From Coriobacteriia bacterium (lineage in GTDB: Bacteria; Actinomycetota; Coriobacteriia; Coriobacteriales; QAMH01), in assembly GCA_003149935.1 (NCBI GenBank), contig QAMH01000006.1, positions 1-64,000 of the forward strand: a stretch of 64,000 nucleotides of DNA, read 5' to 3'. Under the pieces are notes generated by a model that was given only the letters and a program-made list of their open reading frames with translations, had not been told where the DNA came from and ran no database searches. Within the stretch, counting starts at the first letter, position 1. Every line of letters starts with the position of its first letter. Of the stretch, positions 16,177 to 25,132 are shown in pieces. A program made the position numbers and the translations under genes.

Positions 16177-18663
16177 CTAAACTTTCCGCACTTCGGCGAT
16201 GATTGAATTGCTGGGTCCGTTGCCGTGGGCGAGGGGCGAGGGCGTGTAGGTGGTGAGCGTGTTGATGCACCCGCCGGTATCGAGCTTGTCGCCCTCCATG
16301 TTGGCCTCGTGCCAGAAGCCCTGGGGCATGGCGATGACGCTCGGGACGATGCGCGACGTGACATGCGCCTCGACCTGCACCTCGCCGGCCGGGCTCTTGA
16401 CGCGCACCATGTCGCCATCGTTGATCTTGCGTGGCTCGGCGTCGATGGGATTGATCCACAGGCGATGGCGGTTGTAGTCGCGCAGCACCTCGAGCGCGCC
16501 GAACGAGGAATGGGTGCGCGCCTTGTCATGCCAGCCGGACATGTAGAGCGGATACTCGCTCGTGACCGCGCCATAGCCTTCCACGCCCGGGTCGAAGATG
16601 GGAATGGGGGAGATGACCTGCCCTTCCGACAGCTCGCGCTCGCTCGCGATCTTCTCGAGCACCTCGGAGTAGATCTCTATCTTGCCCGAGGGCGTCTTCC
16701 AGGGATTACCCACTGGGTCGGTGACGTTCTTCTCGAAGGCGATGGCCGTGGGCAGCTCGCGCTTCCACACGCCCTGCTCGAGGATCTGGTCCCAAGAGGG
16801 CATCTCGGGATCTTCGGCCGCTCCCTCCTCGTAGATGGAGCGGATCCATTCGTCCTGGGTCTTTCCGGCCGTGAACTTGTCCTTCACGCCAAAGCGATCG
16901 GCGATTTCGGCGTGCACGTCGTAGATGGGGCGGCACTCGAAGGGAGGCTCCTGTGCCGGGCCGCCGACGGTGACGCCCCAGTAGTACTCGGAGTAGCCAT
17001 TGGTCGACATGTTGAGCTGCTCGGCGCGCATGGCGTCGGGAAGCAGTATGTCGGCGTACTTGGCCGAGTCCGTCATGAAGGTGTCGCACACGACGATGAA
17101 CTCACACTTCTTCTCGTCGGAGAGCGTCTCGAAGACGCGGTTGACGTCACCGTGCTGGTTGGTGATGCAGTTGCCGGCGTAGTTCCAGAGGAACTTGATG
17201 CCGTTCTTGGGTGCCTCGATCTTGGCGGCCGCGGCGGCTGCCTCGGGGTCCTGCGCGCCCATGAAGAGCGCGAGCTCGTCGGCTGCGTCGAGTTCCTTTT
17301 GGAAGTCCGAGCCTTCGGCGATGCACTTGAGCCACGAATAGCACGATATCTTGGCGTTGACCATGTTCTCGGGTACGCCATTGGGGTCGTCGTCGGAAGA
17401 CGGGATGGACCCGACGGGTGCTCCCGGCGGCTCGGCCTCGCGCATGCCGGAGTTCGTGCCCTCGCGGCCGAGGTTGCCGGTGAGCAGCGCGAGCATGCAC
17501 ACCGCGCGCGTGGCCGACTCGCCATTGCTGTGACGTTGCAGTCCCCAGCCCTGCACGACGTAGACGCTATTGGCCTCGTGGAGCTTGCGGGCGAGCTCGC
17601 GGATGGTCTTGGCGGGGACGAGCGTGATCTGCGCGGCCCACTCGGGCGTCTTCTCGACCTTGTCGTAGCCGGTGCCCATGATGTAGTCGTAGTACGACTT
17701 GTTCTGACCCTTGGCCGACGCGGGCATGGTCTCCTCGTCGTAGCCCTGGCAATATCTGTGCAGGAAGTCGAGGTTGACCCAGCCCTTCTCGATGAGCTCG
17801 TGGGCAACGCCGGCGACGAGCGCCGCATCCGTGCCCGTGCGAATGGGCAACCATTCCTCGGGATGACCAGCGGCCGTCTCGTTGTAGCGGTAGTCAATGT
17901 GAATGATCTCGGGGCCTTCCTCGCGCACGCGCGCGTAGTCCCAGACCACGTTGGCACCGCCCATGCGATTGTCCGCCGGCGAGTTGCCGAACATCAAGAC
18001 GAGGTCGGCCTTGCCGGCTTGGTCAACCGACGAGGCGCTCACGTTCTCATAGGGCGAGACGCCCACGCCGTACATGAAGGGCATCACGTACTGGTGCATG
18101 CCGGTCGAGTAGTCGCCGTACATGGGGAGGTAGCCACCCAGGCAGTTCATCAGGCGCTCGGTGGTGCGTCCCGTCGCCGAATACATGCCGGTGGCGTAGT
18201 TGATGTAGATCGAGTCGTTGCCGTAGGTCTCGATCGTGTACTTGAGCTTGTCCGCGATCGTGTCGATGGCCTCGTCCCAGCTGATGCGCTCGAACTTGCC
18301 CGTTCCACGCGGTCCCGTGCGCTTCATCGGGTATTGCAGACGATCGGGGTGGTTGATCCACTGGCGCATCGCACGTCCGCGCAGGCAGGCGCGGGCCTGG
18401 AAGTCATCGTTTCCCGTATCGTCGGTGAGCATGTAGGCGATCTTGCCATCCTTTACATGCCATTGGAAGATGCACCTTCCTCCGCAGTTCACGTTGCATT
18501 GACTCCAGACGATCTTGTCTTCGGCTGCGGCTTGCGCTGGTTCTACCTCACCGAACAGGTTATCTGCCGTGGAAACGGCACCGCCTGCCGCGGCGAGCAC
18601 GGCGAGTGCGCCGCCGGCCTTGACGAAGCTTCGTCTCGAAAGCTCTGGGCTCTTCATTGTCAT
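16177..18663 (-). CDS. dmsA: DmsA-type Tat-exported molybdopterin oxidoreductase (operon 2)
   Basis: An 828-residue catalytic subunit. A Tat signal (SRRSFVKAGG at residues 9-18, then a hydrophobic stretch ending near residue 33) sends it across the membrane. The [4Fe-4S] ligands Cys56, 60, 64 and 93 have the standard C-x3-C-x3-C-x28-C spacing. Ser186 in MYGDYSTGMH is the likely Mo ligand, as in DMSO reductases. With DmsB, DmsC and a TorD-type chaperone it makes a menaquinol-linked respiratory reductase outside the cytoplasm. The acceptor (DMSO, TMAO, another N- or S-oxide, or an organic compound) cannot be told from sequence. GGAG lies 5 bases before the ATG at 18663. Confidence 0.95.
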   Translation of the reverse strand: MTMKSPELSRRSFVKAGGALAVLAAAGGAVSTADNLFGEVEPAQAAAEDKIVWSQCNVNCGGRCIFQWHVKDGKIAYMLTDDTGNDDFQARACLRGRAMRQWINHPDRLQYPMKRTGPRGTGKFERISWDEAIDTIADKLKYTIETYGNDSIYINYATGMYSATGRTTERLMNCLGGYLPMYGDYSTGMHQYVMPFMYGVGVSPYENVSASSVDQAGKADLVLMFGNSPADNRMGGANVVWDYARVREEGPEIIHIDYRYNETAAGHPEEWLPIRTGTDAALVAGVAHELIEKGWVNLDFLHRYCQGYDEETMPASAKGQNKSYYDYIMGTGYDKVEKTPEWAAQITLVPAKTIRELARKLHEANSVYVVQGWGLQRHSNGESATRAVCMLALLTGNLGREGTNSGMREAEPPGAPVGSIPSSDDDPNGVPENMVNAKISCYSWLKCIAEGSDFQKELDAADELALFMGAQDPEAAAAAAKIEAPKNGIKFLWNYAGNCITNQHGDVNRVFETLSDEKKCEFIVVCDTFMTDSAKYADILLPDAMRAEQLNMSTNGYSEYYWGVTVGGPAQEPPFECRPIYDVHAEIADRFGVKDKFTAGKTQDEWIRSIYEEGAAEDPEMPSWDQILEQGVWKRELPTAIAFEKNVTDPVGNPWKTPSGKIEIYSEVLEKIASERELSEGQVISPIPIFDPGVEGYGAVTSEYPLYMSGWHDKARTHSSFGALEVLRDYNRHRLWINPIDAEPRKINDGDMVRVKSPAGEVQVEAHVTSRIVPSVIAMPQGFWHEANMEGDKLDTGGCINTLTTYTPSPLAHGNGPSNSIIAEVRKV

Positions 18664-18913
18664 TCCAGCTCCTCTCTCGCAAACTTCGCGTACGCTCGTG
18701 CGTGTAATCCCGTCCTCACCCCTCTCGAGCCAATTCTTGTCAATAAAAGTTTTGGCGAACGGTCGAAATTTAGTGGTTTTCGGTTATGCGCTTATTATTC
18801 TGAGTTAGACTGTATAAGTCAATACGTTTCGCATTTGATTGGCGGACAAATCACCAGTACATGTCCGATAGCGATGCGAGGCAAATCGGCGGGCTTGTGA
18901 CAAGGAGGCAGCC

Positions 18914-19282
18914 ATGGATATCAAGATCAAGCGCGTCTACGAGAAACCCGAGGCAGGCGATGGCTATCGCGTGCTCGTCGACAAGCTCTGGCCGCGTGGC
19001 ATACGTAAGGCCGACCTGCCATATGACTACTGGGCCAAGGAGCTCACGCCCTCGACGGCGGCGCGCAAGGCCTTCGGGCACAAGGCCGAGAACTTCGATG
19101 CCTTCAAGGAGCGCTACCTTGGCGAGCTCAATGCAAGCGATGCCGCGCACGCATGTGCGCAGCAGCTCAAGAAGGATGCGGCCAAGGCGGGCGGCACCAT
19201 CACGCTGCTCTACGCGGCGCGCGACCCCAAGATCAACCACGCGGTCATTCTCAAGGGATGGCTCGAGGAGCAGATGAAATGA
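18914..19282 (+). CDS. DUF488 family protein
   Basis: A 122-residue soluble protein of the DUF488 family (YeaO-like): IKRVYEKPEAGDGYRVLVDKLWPRGI at the start, W-x-K-E-L-T-P-S in the middle, and ITLLYAARDPKINHAVIL near the end. The biochemical role of the family is unknown. AAGGAGG lies 6 bases before the ATG at 18914. It begins a rightward run of three genes, divergent from the dmsA operon, followed 18 bases later by a tyrosine phosphatase gene. Confidence 0.9.
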   Translation: MDIKIKRVYEKPEAGDGYRVLVDKLWPRGIRKADLPYDYWAKELTPSTAARKAFGHKAENFDAFKERYLGELNASDAAHACAQQLKKDAAKAGGTITLLYAARDPKINHAVILKGWLEEQMK

Positions 19283-19300
19283 GAAAGGCGGAGTTTTGAT

Positions 19301-20161
19301 ATGAATGACGCGAAGGATAAGACACGGACGGGCCCCGAACTGCCCGAGGCAGCCCCCGGGTTCGAGAACTTCGGGCACGTTGGCCTGCACGGAGCGCGTA
19401 ACACGCGTGACCTGGGCGGGTTGTCGACGTCCGATGGAAGGACCGTTGCCCACGGCAGGCTCATCCGCTCCGGTGACCTGCACAAGTGCACGGACGAGGA
19501 CATCGAGTTGCTGCGCGATGGGCATGACCTTGCGCGCGTCGTGGACTTTCGCACGGCAAAGGAGCGCGAGGGCGCCCCCGATCCGCAAGACCGCATGCCG
19601 GGAATTGGCTTCATCGACCTGCCGGTCTTTTCCGAGGCTGCCGTCGGCATCACGCATGAAGGCGGCATCGCAGGCGATATCGCGGCGCTCAAACGCTTCA
19701 GCGGCAACGCCCACGAGACCATCCGCGGTTTGTACGTCACCTGCCTACTTGGCGAGGACGGCAAGCGGGCCTACCGGGAGTTCTTCGAAACGCTTCTGTC
19801 GGCCGAGGGCGGTGCGACGCTGTGGCACTGCACCGAGGGCAAGGATCGCGCGGGACTCGCGAGCGTTCTCGTCGAGTACGCGCTCGACGTCCCGATGCCC
19901 TACATCCGCGCTGACTATCTCGCGTCCAACCTGTTCGTGCGCGACGCGGCCGAGGAGATCCTCGATGCGCTTGCCGGGCATGGTCTGCTCGAGCACGTCG
20001 ACTTGGACATCGATTCCATCTTCTACGCAAGCATGGATTACCTGAACGCGGCCCTCGAGGCCGTCGAGCAAGAATGCGGCGGCATGGATGCCTACCTCGC
20101 GGCGGTCCTCGGCGTGGGGGAGCGCGAGCGCGAACGACTCAGGGAGCTTTATCTGCAGTAG
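19301..20161 (+). CDS. Protein-tyrosine/serine phosphatase
   Basis: A 286-residue phosphatase of the tyrosine/dual-specificity class found in actinobacteria (MptpB-like). The active-site loop HCTEGKDRAG (176-185) carries nucleophile Cys177 and Arg183; the upstream GARNTRDLGG and RLIRSGDL motifs are those of the family. No signal peptide; cytoplasmic or secreted without a signal. Substrates could be phosphotyrosine proteins or phosphoinositides. It lies 18 bases after the DUF488 gene and 50 bases before the endonuclease IV-like gene, probably one transcript. Confidence 0.92.
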   Translation: MNDAKDKTRTGPELPEAAPGFENFGHVGLHGARNTRDLGGLSTSDGRTVAHGRLIRSGDLHKCTDEDIELLRDGHDLARVVDFRTAKEREGAPDPQDRMPGIGFIDLPVFSEAAVGITHEGGIAGDIAALKRFSGNAHETIRGLYVTCLLGEDGKRAYREFFETLLSAEGGATLWHCTEGKDRAGLASVLVEYALDVPMPYIRADYLASNLFVRDAAEEILDALAGHGLLEHVDLDIDSIFYASMDYLNAALEAVEQECGGMDAYLAAVLGVGERERERLRELYLQ

Positions 20162-20211
20162 ACACGTGCCGTCATGCTGGCGGCACTTCAACGATCGAGA
20201 GGATGATTGTC

Positions 20212-21048
20212 ATGTTTGTTATCGGAGCGCACCTATCGAAGCGCGAGGGCTATCTCTCCATGGCGATGGAGGCGGATGGCCTGGGCGCGAACACCTTCCA
20301 GTACTTCTCGCGCAATCCGCGCGGCAGCAGTGTCAAGCCCGTCGATGAGGCGGACGTGAAGGCATATCGCGAGTACGCGAAAGAACACGGCATCGTGAGC
20401 CCGCTCGCCTACGCGCCCTATGACATCGAGCCCGCCTCGGGCAAGGTCGAGCAGCGTGACTTCGCCCTGGCGGTCATGGCCGAGGACATGGCACGTCTCG
20501 ACGAGATTCCCGGCCAGAACTACCTCGTGCGCCCCGGTAGCGCGCTCGATGAGTCCAAGATGCAGGGCCTTGCCAAGTTCGCCGCCGCCATCAACGCCAC
20601 CGTGCATCCCAGCCAGCAGGGCAAGTTGCTCATCTGCATGCTTGCGGGCGAGGGGCACCAGCTGTGCAGTAGCTTCGAGGAAGTCGCGCAGGTCATCGAG
20701 CAGGTCGACCTCAAGAATCGCGTGGGCGTGCTCATCGATGCCGCCGCGCTCTGGGGTGCCGGCTACGACATCGTAGGTGACCTCGATGGCGTGCTCGACG
20801 AGTTCGACCGCGTAGTCGGCCTGGACAAGCTATGCGCCGTGCATCTCAACGACAGCAAGGAGGTGCGTGGCTCGCACGTTGACCGTCACGCCCGCATCGG
20901 CGAGGGCACGATCGGCTTCGATGCCCTGGCGGCCATGACCAACAATCCGCGTCTGGCTGACTTGCCGTTCTACATCGAGGAGCCGCACTCGACGCTCGCG
21001 GAGTATCGCGAGGACATCGAGCGCTTCAAGCAGGCACGCAGGGCGTAG
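20212..21048 (+). CDS. Endonuclease IV-like TIM-barrel protein with lost metal ligands
   Basis: A 278-residue homologue of AP endonuclease IV (Nfo): GAHLSKREGY at the start, HLNDSKEVRGSHVDRHARIGEG near the C-terminus. Aligned by eye with E. coli Nfo from memory, five of nine zinc ligands remain (Asp176, His211, Asp224, His226, Glu256), but four are replaced: Tyr67 for His69, Arg107 for His109, Cys142 for Glu145 and Ala179 for His182. A normal trinuclear zinc site looks impossible, so classical AP-site cleavage is doubtful; a different sugar-phosphate isomerase-type activity or a binding role may remain. The second of two close ATGs (20212) has the better spacing from GAGAGG. Its end overlaps the ferrochelatase gene by 23 bases. 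Confidence 0.85.
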   Translation: MFVIGAHLSKREGYLSMAMEADGLGANTFQYFSRNPRGSSVKPVDEADVKAYREYAKEHGIVSPLAYAPYDIEPASGKVEQRDFALAVMAEDMARLDEIPGQNYLVRPGSALDESKMQGLAKFAAAINATVHPSQQGKLLICMLAGEGHQLCSSFEEVAQVIEQVDLKNRVGVLIDAAALWGAGYDIVGDLDGVLDEFDRVVGLDKLCAVHLNDSKEVRGSHVDRHARIGEGTIGFDALAAMTNNPRLADLPFYIEEPHSTLAEYREDIERFKQARRA

Positions 21049-22024
21049 AAAGGGCGCGTAGGACGACCTGCCTGATCAGGTCAACCTGGGCCGGCGAGTC
21101 GTTGAGGCAGGGCACGTAGACGAACGAGTCTTCCGTCCGCCCTGCGTCAGCTTCGAACCAGGCGCTGCGCAACGCGTCCTGGATGTCATGGGTCGTCTCG
21201 AGGCAGTCGACGGAGAAGTTGGGTGCGATCACGAAGAGGCGCCGTGCATCGGCAAGCGTACCCAGGACCTCCCTCGTGAAAGGCCCCAGCCATGTGCGGC
21301 TCTTGTCAAAGCGGCATTGGTAGCCCACGCGCCAGGCGTTTTCGGGAAGCCCCAGGGCATCGGCAACGTTTCGTGCCGTTTGCCGCGTCTGCTCGTCGTA
21401 CGTGTCGCCGGCGCGAATGTCGGTCATTGGAATCGAGTGAAACGCGAAGAGCAGACGGTCTCCCGCATCGGCGTCGAATCCCGATTGGAAAACGGAGTCT
21501 GCGATCGCGGCGACGTAGGCTGGCTCGTCATGGTAGCTCTCCACGAAGCGTAGCGCCGGCATCCAGTCGAGATCCTCGATCGCCTGGTCGGCCTTGTCTT
21601 TTACCGCCATGGTTGTCGAGAAGGCGCTTTGGGGATACAGCGGGATGACGATGACCTCGTCGCAGCCATGCTCCCTGCAATCGGCCAGGGTATCTTCGAC
21701 GAAGGGCGCCGAGTAGCACATGGCATGGCGTATGAGAGCGATGTCGTCATCGTGCGCGCATGCTCGCCCGAGTTTCTGCGCGAGCGACCTCATTCCCGCA
21801 TCCAACGGTGCGCCCTCGTCGGTCCATATCGTTGCGTACTTGGCAGCCGAGACCGGGGCGCGCTTGGGGATGATGAAGCGATTCAGGATGAGACGCCACA
21901 GACGCGGGTTCATGGGACATATGCGCGGGTCGGAGAGAAACGCACGTAGGTATTCGGCCACCGCCTCACTGGTTGGTGCGGCGGGACTGCCCGTATTCAC
22001 GATGATGATGCCGGTCTTGCTCAT
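21026..22024 (-). CDS. hemH: Ferrochelatase
   Basis: A 332-residue cytoplasmic chelatase that inserts iron into a porphyrin (protoporphyrin IX or, in actinobacteria, usually coproporphyrin III). Seen: the start MSKTGIIIVNTGSP, GCDEVIVIPLYPQSA, the catalytic histidine in LLFAFHSIP, and APNFSVDCLET containing the conserved acidic residue. The ATG at 22024 aligns with family starts; an upstream in-frame region to 22108 is probably non-coding. No other heme genes are in the window. Heme supply fits an organism with respiratory enzymes. It is convergent and overlapping with the endonuclease IV-like gene. Confidence 0.95.
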   Translation of the reverse strand: MSKTGIIIVNTGSPAAPTSEAVAEYLRAFLSDPRICPMNPRLWRLILNRFIIPKRAPVSAAKYATIWTDEGAPLDAGMRSLAQKLGRACAHDDDIALIRHAMCYSAPFVEDTLADCREHGCDEVIVIPLYPQSAFSTTMAVKDKADQAIEDLDWMPALRFVESYHDEPAYVAAIADSVFQSGFDADAGDRLLFAFHSIPMTDIRAGDTYDEQTRQTARNVADALGLPENAWRVGYQCRFDKSRTWLGPFTREVLGTLADARRLFVIAPNFSVDCLETTHDIQDALRSAWFEADAGRTEDSFVYVPCLNDSPAQVDLIRQVVLRALSTPCVPA

Positions 22025-22082
22025 GGTTCGCCTTGCTCGTCGGAAGAGGTCCCTTGCGAGCCCAAGTCTAGCACTCGTCACG

Positions 22083-22126
22083 ATGTGACAGGGGTCTGAC
22101 CCTGTCACATATGACCCCTGTCACAT
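22083..22126. repeat. GTGACAGGG inverted repeat
   Basis: ATGTGACAGGG (22083-22093) and its complement (22100-22110) form an 11-bp stem with a 6-base loop; a further copy of the right arm (ATGACCCCTGTCACAT, 22111-22126) follows at once. It lies upstream of the ferrochelatase gene and next to a TGTCATTTCGAGC repeat. Confidence 0.8.
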
Positions 22127-22129
22127 ACT

Positions 22130-22177
22130 TGTCATTTCGAGCGAAGCGAACGCAGTGAGCGGAGTCGAGAAATCTCG
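22130..22177. repeat. Dispersed TGTCATTTCGAGC repeat
   Basis: A single left-hand copy (TGTCATTTCGAGCGAAGCG ... GAGTCGAGAAATC) of the element also present at 13700-13869 and 33970-34146. It lies just beyond the 3' end of the leftward permease gene. Confidence 0.85.
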
Positions 22178-22188
22178 TTTGCTCATCC

Positions 22189-23499
22189 TCACACGAGCGT
22201 GTCATCGCGCAGGGCCGTGACGAGGTCGCATTGGTTCACGCGATGCGCGCCTATCAAGTACGCTCCAAAAACGATTGCGAAAATGACGAGTGCGTATATG
22301 CCCACTGCGGCATAGGGGTAGGCCGCCGCATATGTGGAAATATCCAGGCGCCCCGCAATTACCATGGCGATGGAGAGCACGGCGGCTGGAATGAGTGCGA
22401 TGAGCAGCGGGCGAATCACCGTCAGCAGACCTTCGACGCAGAGCATGCGGTAAATACCGCCTGGCGTCATGCCGATGGAACGATAGCGGGCGAACTCACG
22501 TTTGCGCTGGCTCACGAATCCCACTGCCTGCGTGACGACGGCAGCGATGCCGATGAGCGCCAGGATGGCGCAGAAGGCACCGACGACAAGCGCGTAACCG
22601 TTCCAGATAGCATCGTTCTGAGCCATCGTCTGGGCAACGTAGGTCGGATCATCGCCGTAATCGCGATAGAAATGCAGCTCGTTCACCACCTTCGAGACGG
22701 TCATGAATGACAAGAACACGATGAAGATGACAAACGAAAGGCCCAATGCGATGGAGGTGGAGCGGAGTAGAGACCGTCGCAGGCGTATCGCGCCGGCTGC
22801 AAGCTCGCCTTCGATACCGAAGAGGCGTGCGCAGATACCGCGTCGCACCTGTTTGTCCAGCTGGTCTTCGGGAAGTCCCCGAACCGCCTGGAGAGGAGAT
22901 ATCTTCGCCATCTTGCGCGCTGGCAGTCCTGCGGATACGAGTACGGTGAGAAGGACGAGGGCAACGATGGCGAGAAGGAGGAGCGGGTCGAAGTGAAATG
23001 CAATCGCCATGTCTCGCTCGATGCCGATGGACTGGGCGTATTGCCTCACGAGCGTGATGAAGCCGGCAGTCACACCAATGCCGAGGACTATTCCCACGGC
23101 ACCGGGGATTATGCTGAGCATAAGTGATTCGCGTATGAGCACCCCGCGTATCTGGCGGGGTGTCGCGCCGACGGTGGATAGGATGCCCAGCTGGTGAACG
23201 CGTGTCTGCATCGACGCGGCAAACGCGTTGCGAATGATGAGCACCAGCGCGATGCAGCCAAGAAGTGTCGTGCCTAGGTATATCGAAGCGGTGGCGGCAA
23301 GTTCGCCCGTGATGCGCGCGTGCCAATCGGCGCCCTGTATCTGGGCCTGCAATGCTGCATCAATCCAGAAGTTGTACAGCGTCGTTGTCAACAACGTGAG
23401 CAGGAAGCTGCTGATGATGACCGTGACGGCAATCGTAATGCTCGATGTCTTGTTACCGCGGATGAAATCCGTCGTCAGGTTGTTCCTCATGGCGATCAC
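22189..23499 (-). CDS. FtsX-type ABC transporter permease (module 1)
   Basis: A permease of up to 436 residues with an N-terminal helix, a small extracellular part, then helix groups, with coupling segments MQTRVHQLGILSTVGATPRQIRGVL and KREFARYRSIGMTPGGIYRML. This is the MacB/FtsX fold used for peptide or lipoprotein efflux and resistance. The GTG at 23499 overlaps the ATPase stop (GTGA); the ATG at 23490 has an AGG 8 bases upstream and is equally possible. It is the fourth gene of a regulator-kinase-ATPase-permease operon, an arrangement typical of systems that sense and pump antimicrobial peptides. Confidence 0.92.
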   Translation of the reverse strand: MIAMRNNLTTDFIRGNKTSSITIAVTVIISSFLLTLLTTTLYNFWIDAALQAQIQGADWHARITGELAATASIYLGTTLLGCIALVLIIRNAFAASMQTRVHQLGILSTVGATPRQIRGVLIRESLMLSIIPGAVGIVLGIGVTAGFITLVRQYAQSIGIERDMAIAFHFDPLLLLAIVALVLLTVLVSAGLPARKMAKISPLQAVRGLPEDQLDKQVRRGICARLFGIEGELAAGAIRLRRSLLRSTSIALGLSFVIFIVFLSFMTVSKVVNELHFYRDYGDDPTYVAQTMAQNDAIWNGYALVVGAFCAILALIGIAAVVTQAVGFVSQRKREFARYRSIGMTPGGIYRMLCVEGLLTVIRPLLIALIPAAVLSIAMVIAGRLDISTYAAAYPYAAVGIYALVIFAIVFGAYLIGAHRVNQCDLVTALRDDTLV

Positions 23500-24173
23500 C
23501 TGCGCTCATCTGCGATGATGCGACCATCTTCGATTGTGATGATGCGATCAGCTTCGAGTGCCACTTCGTCATCATGCGTAATGACGAGCGTCGTCTGGTG
23601 GAACTGCCGGTTTGCCATCTTGAGAAGGTCGACCGTCTCGCGCGAGCTTCGCTTGTCGAGGTTACCCGTGGGCTCGTCGGCGAGCAGGAGCGCTGGCCGG
23701 TAGACGAGCGAGCGGGCAATCGCCACGCGCTGCTGTTGACCACCTGATAATTCGACGGGCATGGCATCGAGTAGCTTGCCTATGCCGAGTGTGCCGACGA
23801 TGCCCTCGAATAGCATCGGGTCGGGTTCACGCCGGTCAAGCAGTATGGGCATGATGATGTTCTTGCGCACGTTCACCGTCGGGATCAGGTTGAAGAACTG
23901 GTAGATCAACCCGACCTTGCGGCGGCGGAAGATGGCCGATTGCGTTGCATTCAGCGTCGCGACATCCGTCCCATCGACGGCCACGACACCGGCAGTGGGC
24001 GTGTCTATGCCGCCGATCATGTGCAGTAAGGTGGACTTGCCCGATCCCGATGCGCCCATGATGGCGACGAATTCCCCCGCATCCACGGACAGGCTGATAC
24101 CGCGCAGGGCATGGACAGCCTGAGGACCTTTTCCGTACGTCTTCTCGACATCGATGCATTCGACGATCGGCAT
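23496..24173 (-). CDS. ABC transporter ATP-binding protein (module 1)
   Basis: A 225-residue MacB/LolD-class ATPase: Walker A GASGSGKST, Q-loop in VGLIYQFFNL, signature LSGGQQQR, Walker B LLLADEPTGNLD and the switch histidine in VITHDDE. It powers the adjacent FtsX-type permease, with which it overlaps by 3-4 bases. It lies 44 bases after the histidine kinase gene. Confidence 0.96.
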   Translation of the reverse strand: MPIVECIDVEKTYGKGPQAVHALRGISLSVDAGEFVAIMGASGSGKSTLLHMIGGIDTPTAGVVAVDGTDVATLNATQSAIFRRRKVGLIYQFFNLIPTVNVRKNIIMPILLDRREPDPMLFEGIVGTLGIGKLLDAMPVELSGGQQQRVAIARSLVYRPALLLADEPTGNLDKRSSRETVDLLKMANRQFHQTTLVITHDDEVALEADRIITIEDGRIIADERR

Positions 24174-24217
24174 ATCGTAACCTCCACTTTGCCACGAAGC
24201 TCTTACTTGGGTCTAAC

Positions 24218-25132
24218 TTACGAATGCAAAGTGACAATGGGGTGACGATAGATTCTGATTTCGAACAGCGCTCCGCCGGCGGGGAGGTTCTCCGCAGCGA
24301 TGGTTCCGTTTTGCGCCTCGATAAGCTGGCGGGCGAAGGAAAGCCCGAGACCGGTCGCGCCAGCGACGCTTCCGCGTCCCTGGTAGAAGCGATCGAAGAG
24401 ATGGGCAAGGTCATCGGAAGAGAAACCGGGTCCTTCGTCGGAAATGCGCAGTTCGGTGTAGAGGGGGTTATCGGCATAGGATGCGTGCACGGTGGAGTGT
24501 GCCGGTGCATGCTCGACGCAGTTCTTGAGGATGTTGGAGATCGCCTCGCACATCCAGTGGAAGTCCGCGCGCAGGCTCACGGTACCGCCCTCCTCGACGT
24601 CTATCGCGACCTGCCTATGACATGCGAGCTTGTCGATGTCGTCGGCTGCCGTTTCCAGGAGTGAGTATGCATCGCAATCGTCGATATCGAGCACGAGCGC
24701 GCCCGAATCGATCCGCGCCATCATGAGAAGGTCATCCTGTAGCTGCATGAGTCTCTTGAGTTGGCGTCGAATGACATCCGCCTGCTCGCCGTCGGGCAGA
24801 TCATCCGCGGCAAGTGACATGGTGACGATGGGGGTCTTTATCTGATGTGCGATGTTGGCGAGGTTCTCGGCGAAGGCTTCCTTGTCCTCAGTCGCGCGTC
24901 GGCGGGCATACTCGAGCGCTGTCACGGTCTTGACTATCTCGTCTTGCAGCTGCGATATCTCATCCTCACCGGATGTTTCGAGTATGGGCGCCTGGCCTGC
25001 GACCGCACGTTCCAGATAGACGGAGAGATTGCGGATGCGGCCTTCCTGACGCTGCCTGGAACGGAATGCCTGGCGGGCCACGAGCACCGCGCCGATGATG
25101 GTGCCGAGGACGAGGGCGATTATCATGTTCAT
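24218..25132 (-). CDS. Sensor histidine kinase (module 1)
   Basis: A 304-residue kinase with one N-terminal membrane helix (about residues 3-20) and almost no extracellular loop, as in intramembrane-sensing kinases that detect transporter activity. The dimerisation box carries His96 (NIAHQIKTP), and the ATPase domain has N (ISNILKNCVEHA), G1 (ISDEGPGFSSDD) and G2 (GATGLGLSFARQL) boxes. It partners the response regulator gene, overlapping it by 4 bases (ATGA). It probably signals peptide stress to control the following ABC genes. Confidence 0.93.
   Translation of the reverse strand: MNMIIALVLGTIIGAVLVARQAFRSRQRQEGRIRNLSVYLERAVAGQAPILETSGEDEISQLQDEIVKTVTALEYARRRATEDKEAFAENLANIAHQIKTPIVTMSLAADDLPDGEQADVIRRQLKRLMQLQDDLLMMARIDSGALVLDIDDCDAYSLLETAADDIDKLACHRQVAIDVEEGGTVSLRADFHWMCEAISNILKNCVEHAPAHSTVHASYADNPLYTELRISDEGPGFSSDDLAHLFDRFYQGRGSVAGATGLGLSFARQLIEAQNGTIAAENLPAGGALFEIRIYRHPIVTLHS

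Noticed and set aside
18830..18860. An FNR-type site (TTGATT ... AAATCA) upstream of dmsA
   Set aside because: Spacing between half-sites is 8, not the 4 of the FNR consensus, and the arms match only in part.
16225..18900. An 891-codon open frame opposite dmsA
   Set aside because: Antisense shadow of a clear Tat-tagged molybdoenzyme; composition biased to Val, Gly, Ala, Asp and Leu with no recognisable fold.
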